Positions 10,611-20,597 are shown, counted from the first letter of the stretch. The stretch: DNA of 64,000 nt from Crocinitomix sp. (GCA_013138735.1 WTCE01000026.1:1-64000), one strand, 5' to 3'. The notes: a model not told the origin generated them from the sequence alone. Numbers and translations: made by a program.

Positions 10611-10639
10611 GCTGCCGCGCGACTGTATCGCGCGGTAGC
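10611..10639. repeat. Palindrome, GTAGCGAA-tailed family
   Basis: GCTGCCGCGCGA-ctgta-TCGCGCGGTAGC followed by GAAG. Confidence 0.65.
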
Positions 10640-10742
10640 GAAGTGTAACAGAACCGCCCAATTCAAATATCATTAATAAATGATTCAGCCCATTTTCAAT
10701 TTGAAATCGTTAAATTTATTCCAACTTCTAATAAAGCTCCTC

Positions 10743-11132
10743 ATGTATAAAGTACTTTCGCTAATTGTATTCGCATCCCTCCTCTCCTGCTCAGATGATT
10801 GCAGCGAGTGCGAACAGAAGCTCAATATACTCATGCATTCTACGTCTACGCCATTAGACCTTCCGAAATCGCCAGTAGTTGAATACGGAATTGATGAAAC
10901 CGTCCTTACAATTGAAGTAACGGCTGAAAACAAGTACCGATTAGACGGTGAACTTTATGAATACGAGAATTTGGAGCCAATAATTTACAACCTGATTGGC
11001 ACACCAGAATTAGAGAGCGAAACGATAAAAATCGAAGGACATCCTCAAGCAGACTACGAAGCCGTATTTAAATTAATCGCATTTTGCCAAGTGAATAACC
11101 TCAGTCCAGTGTTGGTGTTTACTGGCGAATAG
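10743..11132 (+). CDS. Lipoprotein with ExbD-periplasmic-domain-like C-terminus
   Basis: Lipobox FASLLSC; TVLTIEVTAENKYRLDGELYEYENLEPIIYNL...ETIKIEGHPQADYEAVFKLIAFCQVNNLSPVLVFTGE resembles ExbD periplasmic fold. Track ORF starts at 10680. Confidence 0.45.
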   Translation: MYKVLSLIVFASLLSCSDDCSECEQKLNILMHSTSTPLDLPKSPVVEYGIDETVLTIEVTAENKYRLDGELYEYENLEPIIYNLIGTPELESETIKIEGHPQADYEAVFKLIAFCQVNNLSPVLVFTGE

Positions 11133-11271
11133 AATGCTAGTTTAATTTCATTATTCTATCGTAGCCGCCGCTCCGTGCCATTGAACAAATTAACTTCTGT
11201 TTAATAGAAAAACGAATCAGATAAAACGATTTGCTTGTTATTTATGGTAAATATTCTCTATCTTACTCAGA

Positions 11272-12498
11272 ATGAGAAGCCTTCTCTTATTCTACAGTTT
11301 ATTCATCATGCTTTCAGCACAGGGACAATGGACGATTATTACTGATTCCGTTGGGTATGGAACGTATTATACAGACATGCACTTTGTTGATGATGAAACT
11401 GGGTATATAGTTGGCAAAAGAAATTCAAGACCGGCTATTTTCAGGACTTTTGATAGTGGGGTGACGTGGGATACTGTTTACGTTGACAGCGTTTCAGGAG
11501 CTTATCATGCGACGCAAACACTTCATGATGTTTATTTTCCCGATCCTAAGATTGGTTATATCGTAGGTCATTGGGACATTTTTAAAACATCCGACTACGG
11601 CCTAACTTGGATTATCGTGGACACCACAGATGAAACAGGTGTTGTAGGCAATCAACAGGACATTATATTCATTAATCAGGACACAGGCTTTGTTGGTTGG
11701 GCTGATTATGGTTCTGGAGGATTAATAACAACCGACGGAGGTTGGACGTGGACAAATGCTCCAGGACTTGGCGAGGTGCGAGAATTTAATGAGTATAACG
11801 GAAAGATTACTGCTTGCGCTAGTAACTGGTATGAACTAGATGAAGAATCACTTACTTGGACTGCCTTTCCCCCACCTTCATTTGGTGCTGGGCATTTTTG
11901 GAAAGACTGTATAAAACACAATGACAAACATTTCGTAATAGCAAATAATTTATATGCTGAAACAGTCGATTTGGGAGACAATTGGAGTGCCTATTCGATA
12001 GGATATGGTATCACAAATAAGATCTATTTTTATGATGACACGCTTGGTTTTCTTGCCGGCGGATTAAGTGGCGCCTCAAAAACGACTGACGGAGGCATGA
12101 CCTGGTACAGTTGCACAGTTGACAACCTTGAAACAACAATGTCCATCAATTTAAAAGCGATTCAAATGATCTCTCCCTCAAAGGGGTTTGGGATAAGTGA
12201 AAACGGCATTTATATTACCAATAACGCCGGAGGAACAGGAGTTGAAACAGCTTTTCTTAGTCTTGAGTCCTTAAGCACAGAAAGGATAACGCTCTACCCA
12301 AATCCTGTTCAAAATGTTTTATATATCGAAACGGGAGAAAACAACATTGACAAGGTAAGCATCTATGATTTAAGCGGTAAACTTGTTTTTGAATCGCATC
12401 AAAATGAGCTCGACATAAAAGACCTCAGCTCAGGAAGCTATGTCATTACAATTCAATCTGATGGTCAACTTTATTCAAGCAAATTCATTAAGGAATAA
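11272..12498 (+). CDS. T9SS sorting-domain protein with YCF48/BNR-like repeats
   Basis: MHFVDDETGYIVG...TFDSGVTWDTV, ITTDGGWTWT, KTTDGGMTWYS; C-terminal ITLYPNPVQNVLYI...GSYVITIQSDGQLYSSKFIKE. Confidence 0.8.
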   Translation: MRSLLLFYSLFIMLSAQGQWTIITDSVGYGTYYTDMHFVDDETGYIVGKRNSRPAIFRTFDSGVTWDTVYVDSVSGAYHATQTLHDVYFPDPKIGYIVGHWDIFKTSDYGLTWIIVDTTDETGVVGNQQDIIFINQDTGFVGWADYGSGGLITTDGGWTWTNAPGLGEVREFNEYNGKITACASNWYELDEESLTWTAFPPPSFGAGHFWKDCIKHNDKHFVIANNLYAETVDLGDNWSAYSIGYGITNKIYFYDDTLGFLAGGLSGASKTTDGGMTWYSCTVDNLETTMSINLKAIQMISPSKGFGISENGIYITNNAGGTGVETAFLSLESLSTERITLYPNPVQNVLYIETGENNIDKVSIYDLSGKLVFESHQNELDIKDLSSGSYVITIQSDGQLYSSKFIKE

Positions 12499-12499
12499 C

Positions 12500-12546
12500 T
12501 CAAACATTACAGTCCTTGCACAAACCCGTCGCTTGAATTTCTAGTT
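12500..12546 (-). pseudogene. Remnant of the 3' end of a Fur-family gene (LEIQATGLCKDCNV*)
   Basis: 47-nt match (43/47) to the 3' end of the fur-like gene at 16818-16864; in-frame stop just upstream (AAG GAA TAG GAA CTA GAA). Confidence 0.65.
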
Positions 12547-12653
12547 CCTATTCCTTCTAAGTATCAGAGCTCTATATTAAATAGTAAAATTAATGCGGCT
12601 CCACCAATGATTAGCCCAACTCGAATAACCAATAATTTAGTTGTTTTTCAAAG

Positions 12654-13196
12654 TCATTCTGGGTTTAAGTTCTTTTGTAATTGTTTGGAAACGGGTAACC
12701 AATCAAAGTGATTGAAACCTAAGAGTTTGCTTACAAACACATTGGGGAAAGTTACAATTGAATTATTATGGGCTGCAACTAAACCGTCAATATAAAGTCG
12801 TTTTGAAGAAATATCACCCCTTAAATCATCCCAAGTATATTCAAAATGTGAAAGCATTGTATTATATTTTAGTTCAGGATATTTTTCAGCCTGAATAAAG
12901 ATATTTTTCACAGCCACGACCCCTTCATTTTCTAACGTTTCTTCTACGCTTGAACTTGCAGTAGATAATCCCTTGATTTTCTCAATTAAATCTTTCTCTA
13001 AGTTCATCCGTTGCTCTGAGAAATCAAGCAGATCTAAAATTAAATCTGTTCTTTCAATAAAAAGGGCATCCAACGAAGAAATTGCATTTTCAATTTGATT
13101 TCGATTTTTCAAAAGCCGTATATATTTTGAAATTAGGGCTGCTAATAAAACAATCCCAATGCTTATAAAGAATAAATATTGTGTGTTTAAAACCAT
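12654..13196 (-). CDS. lemA: LemA family protein
   Basis: N-terminal TM helix then NQIENAISSLDALFIERTDLILDLL...FIQAEKYPELKYNTMLSHFEYTWDDL...RLYIDGLVAAHNNSIVTFPNVFVSKLLGF. Confidence 0.75.
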   Translation of the reverse strand: MVLNTQYLFFISIGIVLLAALISKYIRLLKNRNQIENAISSLDALFIERTDLILDLLDFSEQRMNLEKDLIEKIKGLSTASSSVEETLENEGVVAVKNIFIQAEKYPELKYNTMLSHFEYTWDDLRGDISSKRLYIDGLVAAHNNSIVTFPNVFVSKLLGFNHFDWLPVSKQLQKNLNPE

Positions 13197-13323
13197 AGTT
13201 GATTTATTGATTTGTACAATTAACTAATAATGATGACCCGTTTAGAATTTTTAAAGTTGATTCAGTATGAATTGAGGTCATTTATCAACCTTATTTGCGC
13301 AATAATTATTTGCCACTTTAGTT

Positions 13324-13938
13324 TTAATCCATTGACATAATTACCGCTCCATTCTCATCCATTTCAAATTCAAACTCATAATAGTTTGTTACAACATCTC
13401 TCCCTTCTATATGATCGTTTTCCCCTTCAAGTAAACAATTTAAAATAAAGGTGTCAGCACGCTTATTATCCTCAAATTCGATCTGATACTCATATAAACT
13501 ATGATCAACATATTCAGAAGAGATAAGGCTTTTAGCCGTTTCAATATTCTTTTCAATCAAGTTGAAATCGATATCACTAATTTTTTTTGGCTCGTTTTTT
13601 TTATGTACTCGGACAGAGAACTCACTATCAATTATTGAAATATTTGGTTCACCTTCTTGCGTTAATTGGAAATCTATCCGATTCAAGGTTTCTTCTTGCG
13701 CCTCATCACTTGTTACAATGCTAATTGCATCCATTGACGTTTCTAACTCTGTCTGTGATGTCAATCTAATTTCATAGGCCAATACGTCTCCTGCGGCAGC
13801 TATAATTTCCTTTTTAACTTCGGCTATCTCACCTGGTTTATCTAAATCATAGATACTTTCTTTATTGCCGCAAGCTGCTAATGCAATTAAAACTCCTATT
13901 GAAAGAAATATTTTAGTTCTTGTCTTTTCTCTTTTCAT
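13324..13938 (-). CDS. Lipoprotein, hypothetical
   Basis: MKREKTRTKIFLSIGVLIALAACGNKE lipobox; likely start 13938 (track ORF to 14022). Confidence 0.6.
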   Translation of the reverse strand: MKREKTRTKIFLSIGVLIALAACGNKESIYDLDKPGEIAEVKKEIIAAAGDVLAYEIRLTSQTELETSMDAISIVTSDEAQEETLNRIDFQLTQEGEPNISIIDSEFSVRVHKKNEPKKISDIDFNLIEKNIETAKSLISSEYVDHSLYEYQIEFEDNKRADTFILNCLLEGENDHIEGRDVVTNYYEFEFEMDENGAVIMSMD

Positions 13939-14140
13939 ATCAACTATTTTTTTGTTTTTATCAAAGGGAATGAAAAAAGAAGGAGAAAAAAAACCAAATA
14001 AGTATTCGCTCAGTACGATCAATTTTTCGTCACAAGTGAATTTGTTTTTGTTTTGAAGATTTTAACAATAAGCGTTCAATGATAAGTATTCCATTGCCGT
14101 TACAAGGGGGAAACGTTCTAGTTGCTGATCCAATTTCGGA

Positions 14141-14875
14141 TTAAAGACCTCCAAATATTTTGGCCATAATACTATCCTTTTTTCTAATCGAAACGGCTAT
14201 TTTATCACCATTTTTGAGAAATAGAAAACGGGTTTTGTCATACCTATCTATAAAAGAAATATTAACTAAATAGGATTGATGTGTTCTAACAAATGTAGCG
14301 GCAGGAAGTTGATTGACAAAGTCCTTTAAAGGCTTTGACACTACAAATTTTCGCCCGTCTGACAAAAAAAATGTTGTATAACCACTATCCGCTTTGCAAT
14401 ACATGAGGTGTTCAAAGTCAACAATTTGAAAACTGTCTTGCATTCGCAATACGATTCGATCATTTTTTCCAATAAATTGATCTTTAACAACAGTCATTCG
14501 TTCTTGCGTTTGGTTCTGCGTGATAGCCATTACTTTTTGAATGGCTTCATCTAGTTCCCCCGAATCGATTGGTTTCAAAATATAATCTACAGCTCCGCAT
14601 CTTAATGCTTTCAAAACATAATCTTCGTAAGCTGTAATAAAAATTATCTTGAAATTTATTTCTGCTATTTGATCTAAAAAGTCAAAGCCATTTCCATCTT
14701 TTAAATTGATATCTAAAAACACCAAGTCCGGAGATGTCGCCTTGCAAAGCAAAAGAGCATCTTGAACAGATTCGCTTTCACCAAGAATTGTTACTTCACT
14801 AGAAAGGTTATTAAGATTTGCTTTTAAAGCTTCTCTTGCATATGCCTCATCTTCAATTATTATAGCTTTAATCAT
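14141..14875 (-). CDS. LytTR-family response regulator
   Basis: Receiver IKAIIIEDEAYAREAL...DLVFLDINLKDGNGFDFL; LytTR domain ...FVRTHQSYLVNISFIDRY. Confidence 0.9.
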   Translation of the reverse strand: MIKAIIIEDEAYAREALKANLNNLSSEVTILGESESVQDALLLCKATSPDLVFLDINLKDGNGFDFLDQIAEINFKIIFITAYEDYVLKALRCGAVDYILKPIDSGELDEAIQKVMAITQNQTQERMTVVKDQFIGKNDRIVLRMQDSFQIVDFEHLMYCKADSGYTTFFLSDGRKFVVSKPLKDFVNQLPAATFVRTHQSYLVNISFIDRYDKTRFLFLKNGDKIAVSIRKKDSIMAKIFGGL

Positions 14876-16556
14876 TGGTGTATGGAATTGTTAATAGTAC
14901 AATTGTTCCTTGCTCATTTTCCTTTTCTCGGTCAAAAACTACCAAGTCAGCCTTTGCTTTAAACTCTTTCGCCAGCAGTTTCATTCGTTCTGCCGTAATA
15001 GTAGTTGACAAGGATTCCTTTTTCGGAACTATTGAGGCTTCAGAAACGGTGTTTACACCAATTCCATTATCAATAATTTGGCAAATGAGCGACTGCTTCT
15101 CTAAATAAATATTAATCTTTAGATTACCCTTTCTGTCAATATTTTTAAATCCATGATCAATGGCATTTTCAACAAAAGGCTGGATCAACATTGGTGGAAT
15201 GTAGGTGTTTTCTCCATTAATATTTTCACCCACCTCAATTAAAAAATCAAAAGCTTCACTGAATCTTGCCTTTTGTAGCTCTAAATAATTCTTAATTGCT
15301 TCTAACTCATCATCAAGAGACACCACTTTATGACGCGAGTTTTGTAAAATGAGTCGAACAAGTCTGGAAAATTTGGACAAATAATTTGCAGCCGTTTCTC
15401 TTTTTCCACTAAGGATCATACCTTGAATTGTAGCTAATGAATTAAATAGAAAATGCGGCGTAATTTGTGAGCGTAAAAGCTGTTGATTGATTAGCAAATA
15501 ATCGCGACTCGTTTTAAGGTTTTTATATCTCAAATATACGAGGAGACTACCCCCAAATATGACAACAAATAGAACAATAATAATCCATATTAGAATCTGC
15601 TCACGTGATCTTTCCAATTCTTCGCTAGTAAGTACTATTCTAGTTTTTAGGTTATCCTCTCGATCATAAGAATTTTTAAGATCTTGTATTTCTTGATTCA
15701 AACTTTCTTGGAAAAGAAAATTATTCAATTCCTTCATTTTTTCAACATAAACAAAGGCCGAATCAACCATTCCAAGTTTTGAATATGCAATGTAATAGTT
15801 TTGAAAAACTAATTCATAAACGGGATTATTTTCATCTAATTCTACTCTTGCTGCCGTATCAAGATAAATTAATGCCGTTTCGAAATCATTTAATTCCACG
15901 TAAGACGAAGATAAATTTGAATAACAAAGTACTTTTCCATAATTATCGCCATCAGCTTTAAAAGAAAGCGATTGTTTTGTGCAATAAATGCTTGAATCTA
16001 AATCACCTTTTTCAGCATAAATAATGGCGAAATTCGTGAAATATTCACCCTGTCTTCGATCAGCTACAATTGCGTCATAATCTATCTTACTGTAAATTTC
16101 ATAAGCTAATTCATTCTCGTCATTTTCATGACGAAACAATCCTAGCAGCAAATTCAGATAGGCAATTCCCATTGAATCGCTTTCACTATAGTGTCGAAGC
16201 GTAAATTGAGCAGATTCAATGCCTCCCTCAAAGTCTTTAAGGAAATATAAATTCTCTGTTTTATATCGAGAGGCTTTTATAATGTTTGTTGTATCGTTTT
16301 TTTCCAAAGATTTATGAAGCCATTTTTCTGAATACATTAGACCATTCTTAAAATCTCCCATTGCCATGTAGGCATAAATCAAATATACATAATCCGAAGG
16401 CTTACAAATTGGCATATCAATAATTGGCACTAAGCCTTCAACTATAGGTTCGAATTTACCTTGCGCTGCTAATTCAATCACAATTTCTTCTCGATCCTTT
16501 GAGTAGCAATTAAATCCGACAAATAGAAATAATATGAAATGGAATCTAGCTAACAT
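14868..16556 (-). CDS. LytS/YehU-like sensor histidine kinase with TPR repeats
   Basis: LLRSQITPHFLFNSLATIQGMI (His_kinase), IPPMLIQPFVENAIDHGF; overlaps the regulator gene by 8 nt. Confidence 0.9.
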   Translation of the reverse strand: MLARFHFILFLFVGFNCYSKDREEIVIELAAQGKFEPIVEGLVPIIDMPICKPSDYVYLIYAYMAMGDFKNGLMYSEKWLHKSLEKNDTTNIIKASRYKTENLYFLKDFEGGIESAQFTLRHYSESDSMGIAYLNLLLGLFRHENDENELAYEIYSKIDYDAIVADRRQGEYFTNFAIIYAEKGDLDSSIYCTKQSLSFKADGDNYGKVLCYSNLSSSYVELNDFETALIYLDTAARVELDENNPVYELVFQNYYIAYSKLGMVDSAFVYVEKMKELNNFLFQESLNQEIQDLKNSYDREDNLKTRIVLTSEELERSREQILIWIIIVLFVVIFGGSLLVYLRYKNLKTSRDYLLINQQLLRSQITPHFLFNSLATIQGMILSGKRETAANYLSKFSRLVRLILQNSRHKVVSLDDELEAIKNYLELQKARFSEAFDFLIEVGENINGENTYIPPMLIQPFVENAIDHGFKNIDRKGNLKINIYLEKQSLICQIIDNGIGVNTVSEASIVPKKESLSTTITAERMKLLAKEFKAKADLVVFDREKENEQGTIVLLTIPYTND

Positions 16557-16817
16557 TAATTAAAAATTTTATTTAAATAAAGTGTTATTTATGTTGAACA
16601 AACCTCAAATGGTTCATAAACATAACCGATTCTTTAATTTGCTCTCAAGATGTTTATAATATTTCGATTTTCAAATTCTTAGGTTGCTTATTTCAATAAA
16701 GCATTACTATCGCTACGTTGCAGTATAAGCGTTATCATAGATACTATAGCAATCTAAGCAAGAGAAGAATCTTGTTTATAACTAAGGTAAGGTACTATCG
16801 TTTAAAAAAAACAACTT

Positions 16818-17216
16818 TCAAACATTACACTCCACACACAAACCCGTCGCTTGAATTTCTAGTTGATCAATTTGATAACCGGGTAAAACAATCGCCGGAA
16901 ATGGATCTACCTCCACACAAAAAATAGTGCTGCATTGCTTGCATTTAAAATGAACATGTTGATGATTATGTGTCACCTGGTCACAATCACGGCAAATTGC
17001 ATAATTCGATTCTTCGCCACTAATTGTAATTTCATGAATGATTCCTTTTTCTAAAAAAATTTTAATGGTACGGTATAAAGTTATACGGTTATAACCCTCT
17101 AACGCCTTCTCAATCGTTGAAAGTGGAATAGCATTTTCATGTTGACAAAAAATTGCCAAAACTTCCTTTCTGAAAGGTGTTTTACTTAATTTTTTATCAG
17201 CTAATAAATCTTTCAT
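16818..17216 (-). CDS. Fur-family metalloregulator (Fur/Zur type)
   Basis: MKDLLADKKLSKTPFRKEVLAIF...NRITLYRTIKIFLEKGIIHEI...YAICRDCDQVTHNHQHVHFKCKQC...GLCVEC; track ORF to 17273 would start inside the operator, so 17216 is the likelier start. Confidence 0.85.
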   Translation of the reverse strand: MKDLLADKKLSKTPFRKEVLAIFCQHENAIPLSTIEKALEGYNRITLYRTIKIFLEKGIIHEITISGEESNYAICRDCDQVTHNHQHVHFKCKQCSTIFCVEVDPFPAIVLPGYQIDQLEIQATGLCVECNV

Positions 17217-17227
17217 AAAAAAACTAA

Positions 17228-17244
17228 TTGCAACAATGTTGCAA
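17228..17244. promoter_or_regulatory. Candidate Fur-family operator 1
   Basis: Perfect inverted repeat TTGCAACA-A-TGTTGCAA. Confidence 0.7.
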
Positions 17245-17264
17245 TTATCTAAATTCATGTATAT

Positions 17265-17281
17265 TTGCAACATTGTTACAA
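17265..17281. promoter_or_regulatory. Candidate Fur-family operator 2
   Basis: TTGCAACA-T-TGTTACAA, near-identical to operator 1, 37 bp downstream. Confidence 0.7.
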
Positions 17282-17295
17282 ATATAAGGGATTGA

Positions 17296-19515
17296 ATGAA
17301 AAAGAGTATTGGAATAGCGCTTATTTTATTGGTATCGATTGGTACGTTTGGTCAGACATTTACTGGCACAGTGCTTCATAGCCAAACAAACGCCCCACTT
17401 GAAGGCGCTCAAATCTATTTTACCGATTTAAAAACGGGAACAGAAACTGACGAAAGCGGAATCTTTCTAATACAAGATCTCCAACAAAAAAGCCTTCACA
17501 TCCAAATTACGCTGGATGGGTATAATATGATCGAGGAGTTCATCAACCTTGAAGCAACAAGCGCAAAAACATTTCACTTAGAAAAGGGTCATTTTGAACT
17601 TGATGAAGTCATAGTGTCCGCACCAAAAACAAGGTTACAAGGTGAAAACATTGTGAATATTACACATAAAAAAATGGCCGAATTACAGCAATCCGGCCCG
17701 CTAACGTTGGCCGAAGCGATAAGCTCAATTCCTGGAGTGGAGCAAACTACCACCGGCGCAGGAATTGGAAAACCCGTGATTAGAGGTTTATCTGGCAATA
17801 GAATTGTCACCTATTCGCAGGGCATCCGAATTGAAAATCAACAATGGGGAGATGAACATGGTTTGGGAGTTGGTGAAGTTGGAATTGAAAGTGTTGAAGT
17901 GATTAAAGGTCCCGCTTCTTTACTTTATGGATCAGATGCACTAGGTGGTGTTCTTTATTTTAATGACGAACGTTACGCCAGTCAAAACACAATTGAAGGA
18001 TTTGCTCAAACGCAATTTCTTTCGAATACATTAGGATCTAAAAATAGCCTTGGTTTTAAAATTCACAAAGGCAAACTCAAATTCAACCTCTTTGGCGCCT
18101 ACTCTTCCCAGGCCGATTATCAAACTCCCAGTTTTGACCGTGTCTATAATACACGCTTTGATGAAAAAAATGCAAAGGCAGCTTTAGGTTTTAATACCAG
18201 CTCTTGGATTTCAAATATTCGTTATAGCTATTTGCAGAATAATTATGGAATTATAGAAGACAGTTCCTATACCAATGATGCCGATCGCAACTTCATCATC
18301 CCTTTTCAAACCATTGACAATCATAATGTGAGTTTTGAGAATATTATTTTTGCAAAAAAATCAAAATTGAATTTGACTTTGGGTTATACCAATAACTACC
18401 GCAAAGAATTTGAAGAAGATGCTACGGAACAGGCTTTAGGTCTTTATTTAAACACCTTTACCTATAATTTTAAATGGCATTCTCCTACTTTCAAAAAACG
18501 ATTCGACTTTATTGTTGGTTCGCAAGGAATGGCGCAGCAAAATAAAAATAATGGCGAAGAGGTTCTAATTCCAGATGCTGCCACAAACGATTATGGTGCT
18601 TTTTTCATTGGAAACGGCAACTTTGATAAACTGCAATTTCAAGCAGGAATGCGCGCAGATTATCGCGAAATTGACACCAAAGAAATGCTCACGGACGAAG
18701 GTTCATTTCCTGCACTGAATCGATCCTTTAAAGGATTGACTTATTCGGGCGGTGCAGTTTACAAACTCAAAAAAATCAAATTTAGAGCAAATGTTTCAAA
18801 TGGTTTTCGTGCGCCCAATACCACTGAATTATTATCAAACGGTGTGCACCACGGAACCAATCGTTACATTAAAGGAGCTTCAAATTTGATCAATGAAAAG
18901 GCGACTCAAACCGATTTTTCTGTCGACTATCAAAATGATCACCTTGCTTTTTCCATTAATGCATTTTACAATAACATTCAAGACTATATCTTTCTTTCCC
19001 CAACAAATGACGTGTTAGATGGTAGTCCTGTTTTTGAATATTTACAAACGGATGCCTATTTGTACGGCGGAGAAGTTGGTTTCCATTATCATCCACATAA
19101 AATACATTGGCTGCACTTAGAAAGTAATCTTTCTACGGTTATTGCTGAAGATAAGGCTGGAAATTCGCTCCCATTAATTCCGCAAACTAAAATTAGTTCC
19201 ACTGCGCGGGCGAACTTTACTGGTGATGGCAAATTGCAATTGAAAAACATTTTTGTGCAGCATATTTACAAATTTCAACAAGATAGAATTGGTCTTTTTG
19301 AAACAGCAACCAATGATTATCACCTCATCAATGCAGGTTTGAGTCTTGAAGTTGCAAGCAAGAACAATCCCATTGAAATTTCTGCAGGTGTTAAGAATGC
19401 GCTCAACACTTCTTATATCGATCATCTTTCAAGATTTAAACCAATGGGGATTCAAAATCAGGGAATTAATTTTTATATTGGGGTAAAGGTGAAGTTGGAG
19501 AAAAAATTAAAATAA
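17296..19515 (+). CDS. TonB-dependent receptor with carboxypeptidase-like regulatory domain (likely metal uptake)
   Basis: Signal peptide, FTGTVLHSQTNAPLEGAQIYF, plug LAEAISSIPGVEQTTTGAGIGKPVIRGLSGNRI...VEVIKGPASLLYGSDALGGVLYF. Confidence 0.9.
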   Translation: MKKSIGIALILLVSIGTFGQTFTGTVLHSQTNAPLEGAQIYFTDLKTGTETDESGIFLIQDLQQKSLHIQITLDGYNMIEEFINLEATSAKTFHLEKGHFELDEVIVSAPKTRLQGENIVNITHKKMAELQQSGPLTLAEAISSIPGVEQTTTGAGIGKPVIRGLSGNRIVTYSQGIRIENQQWGDEHGLGVGEVGIESVEVIKGPASLLYGSDALGGVLYFNDERYASQNTIEGFAQTQFLSNTLGSKNSLGFKIHKGKLKFNLFGAYSSQADYQTPSFDRVYNTRFDEKNAKAALGFNTSSWISNIRYSYLQNNYGIIEDSSYTNDADRNFIIPFQTIDNHNVSFENIIFAKKSKLNLTLGYTNNYRKEFEEDATEQALGLYLNTFTYNFKWHSPTFKKRFDFIVGSQGMAQQNKNNGEEVLIPDAATNDYGAFFIGNGNFDKLQFQAGMRADYREIDTKEMLTDEGSFPALNRSFKGLTYSGGAVYKLKKIKFRANVSNGFRAPNTTELLSNGVHHGTNRYIKGASNLINEKATQTDFSVDYQNDHLAFSINAFYNNIQDYIFLSPTNDVLDGSPVFEYLQTDAYLYGGEVGFHYHPHKIHWLHLESNLSTVIAEDKAGNSLPLIPQTKISSTARANFTGDGKLQLKNIFVQHIYKFQQDRIGLFETATNDYHLINAGLSLEVASKNNPIEISAGVKNALNTSYIDHLSRFKPMGIQNQGINFYIGVKVKLEKKLK

Positions 19516-19518
19516 ATT

Positions 19519-19788
19519 ATGATATTCCAAGCAGGAATTGATCTAGAAATAAAAGATAGAGATGTACAGGCTATCATTGATTTGGATACTGGCTTAATCG
19601 GTTTCACTGAAAGAGTGGCTGATGATTCGAAAGAATATCATTACTCAAAAAGCCCTATAGAATTTAGAATCGCTTTTTTTGAAAAAATAGAAGCACTTTG
19701 CGTTAGTAAAAGTCATTTTAATTCTAAGATTTACAGAAAAGGTAAAGTAGCGAATCAATTATGGGATTCAATTGAAGAAAATCAATAA
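19519..19788 (+). CDS. Hypothetical protein (89 aa)
   Basis: ORF closely linked to both neighbours on the same strand. Confidence 0.5.
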   Translation: MIFQAGIDLEIKDRDVQAIIDLDTGLIGFTERVADDSKEYHYSKSPIEFRIAFFEKIEALCVSKSHFNSKIYRKGKVANQLWDSIEENQ

Positions 19789-19791
19789 CCT

Positions 19792-20532
19792 ATGAAAACA
19801 CTAGTTCTAGGAGCAAGCGGCGCCACAGGCAAACATTTAGTTGAACAATTACTCGCCATGAATCAGCAAGTAAAAGTAATTGTCCGTTCTACGGCTAAAA
19901 TTCCCGAATCGTGGAAAAGCAATAACAATCTAAGCATCATTCAAGCCACTGTTTTAGATATCCCTATGGATGAAATGGCCAAACACATTAAAGATTGTGG
20001 TGCAGTTGCATCTTGCCTAGGCCATAATATAAGCTTCAAAGGAATTTACGGAAAGCCACGAAAGTTGGTAAGAGATTCGGTTAAGCTGCTTTGCAAGGCT
20101 ATCACTCAAAACAAGACGCAACAACCTATCAAATTAGTTTTAATGAATACGGCAGGAAATCGAAACGGCGACTTAACAGAACCAATTTCATTCGGAGAAA
20201 AAATTGTTATTGGATTAATTCGAGCGCTATTGCCACCGCAAGCAGACAATGAGCAAGCCGCGGAGTATTTAAGAGTCCAAATAGGTCAAAAAGATCCTCA
20301 TGTCTCATGGGCTGCCGTGCGACCAGATGACTTGATAGATGCGGATGACGTCTCTGATTATACAGCACACCCATCTCCAACGTGTAGTACAATTTTTAAT
20401 GCGGGAAAAACTAGCCGAATTAATGTGGGACATTTTATGGCTACTTTGATCACAGATGATGCTGTTTGGAATAAATGGAAAGGCCAAATGCCTGTTCTTT
20501 ATAATCAGTCATCTGAAACAAAGGAAAAATAA
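19792..20532 (+). CDS. NAD(P)-binding, NmrA/SDR-like oxidoreductase
   Basis: MKTLVLGASGATGKHLVEQLL Rossmann motif, ASCLGHNISFKGIYG. Confidence 0.8.
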   Translation: MKTLVLGASGATGKHLVEQLLAMNQQVKVIVRSTAKIPESWKSNNNLSIIQATVLDIPMDEMAKHIKDCGAVASCLGHNISFKGIYGKPRKLVRDSVKLLCKAITQNKTQQPIKLVLMNTAGNRNGDLTEPISFGEKIVIGLIRALLPPQADNEQAAEYLRVQIGQKDPHVSWAAVRPDDLIDADDVSDYTAHPSPTCSTIFNAGKTSRINVGHFMATLITDDAVWNKWKGQMPVLYNQSSETKEK

Positions 20533-20562
20533 ATCGCTCATAAAATGAAAGCAACATATAAT

Positions 20563-20597
20563 AGTCCCGATAGTTATCGAGGAGCGCGGTAGCGAAG
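20563..20597. repeat. GTAGCGAA-tailed palindrome family, shortened copy
   Basis: AGTCCCGATAGTTATCGAGGAGCGCGGTAGCGAAG. Confidence 0.6.

Noticed and set aside
16718-16927. 69-aa plus-strand ORF
   Set aside because: Overlaps the 3' end of the Fur-like gene antisense and has no motif.
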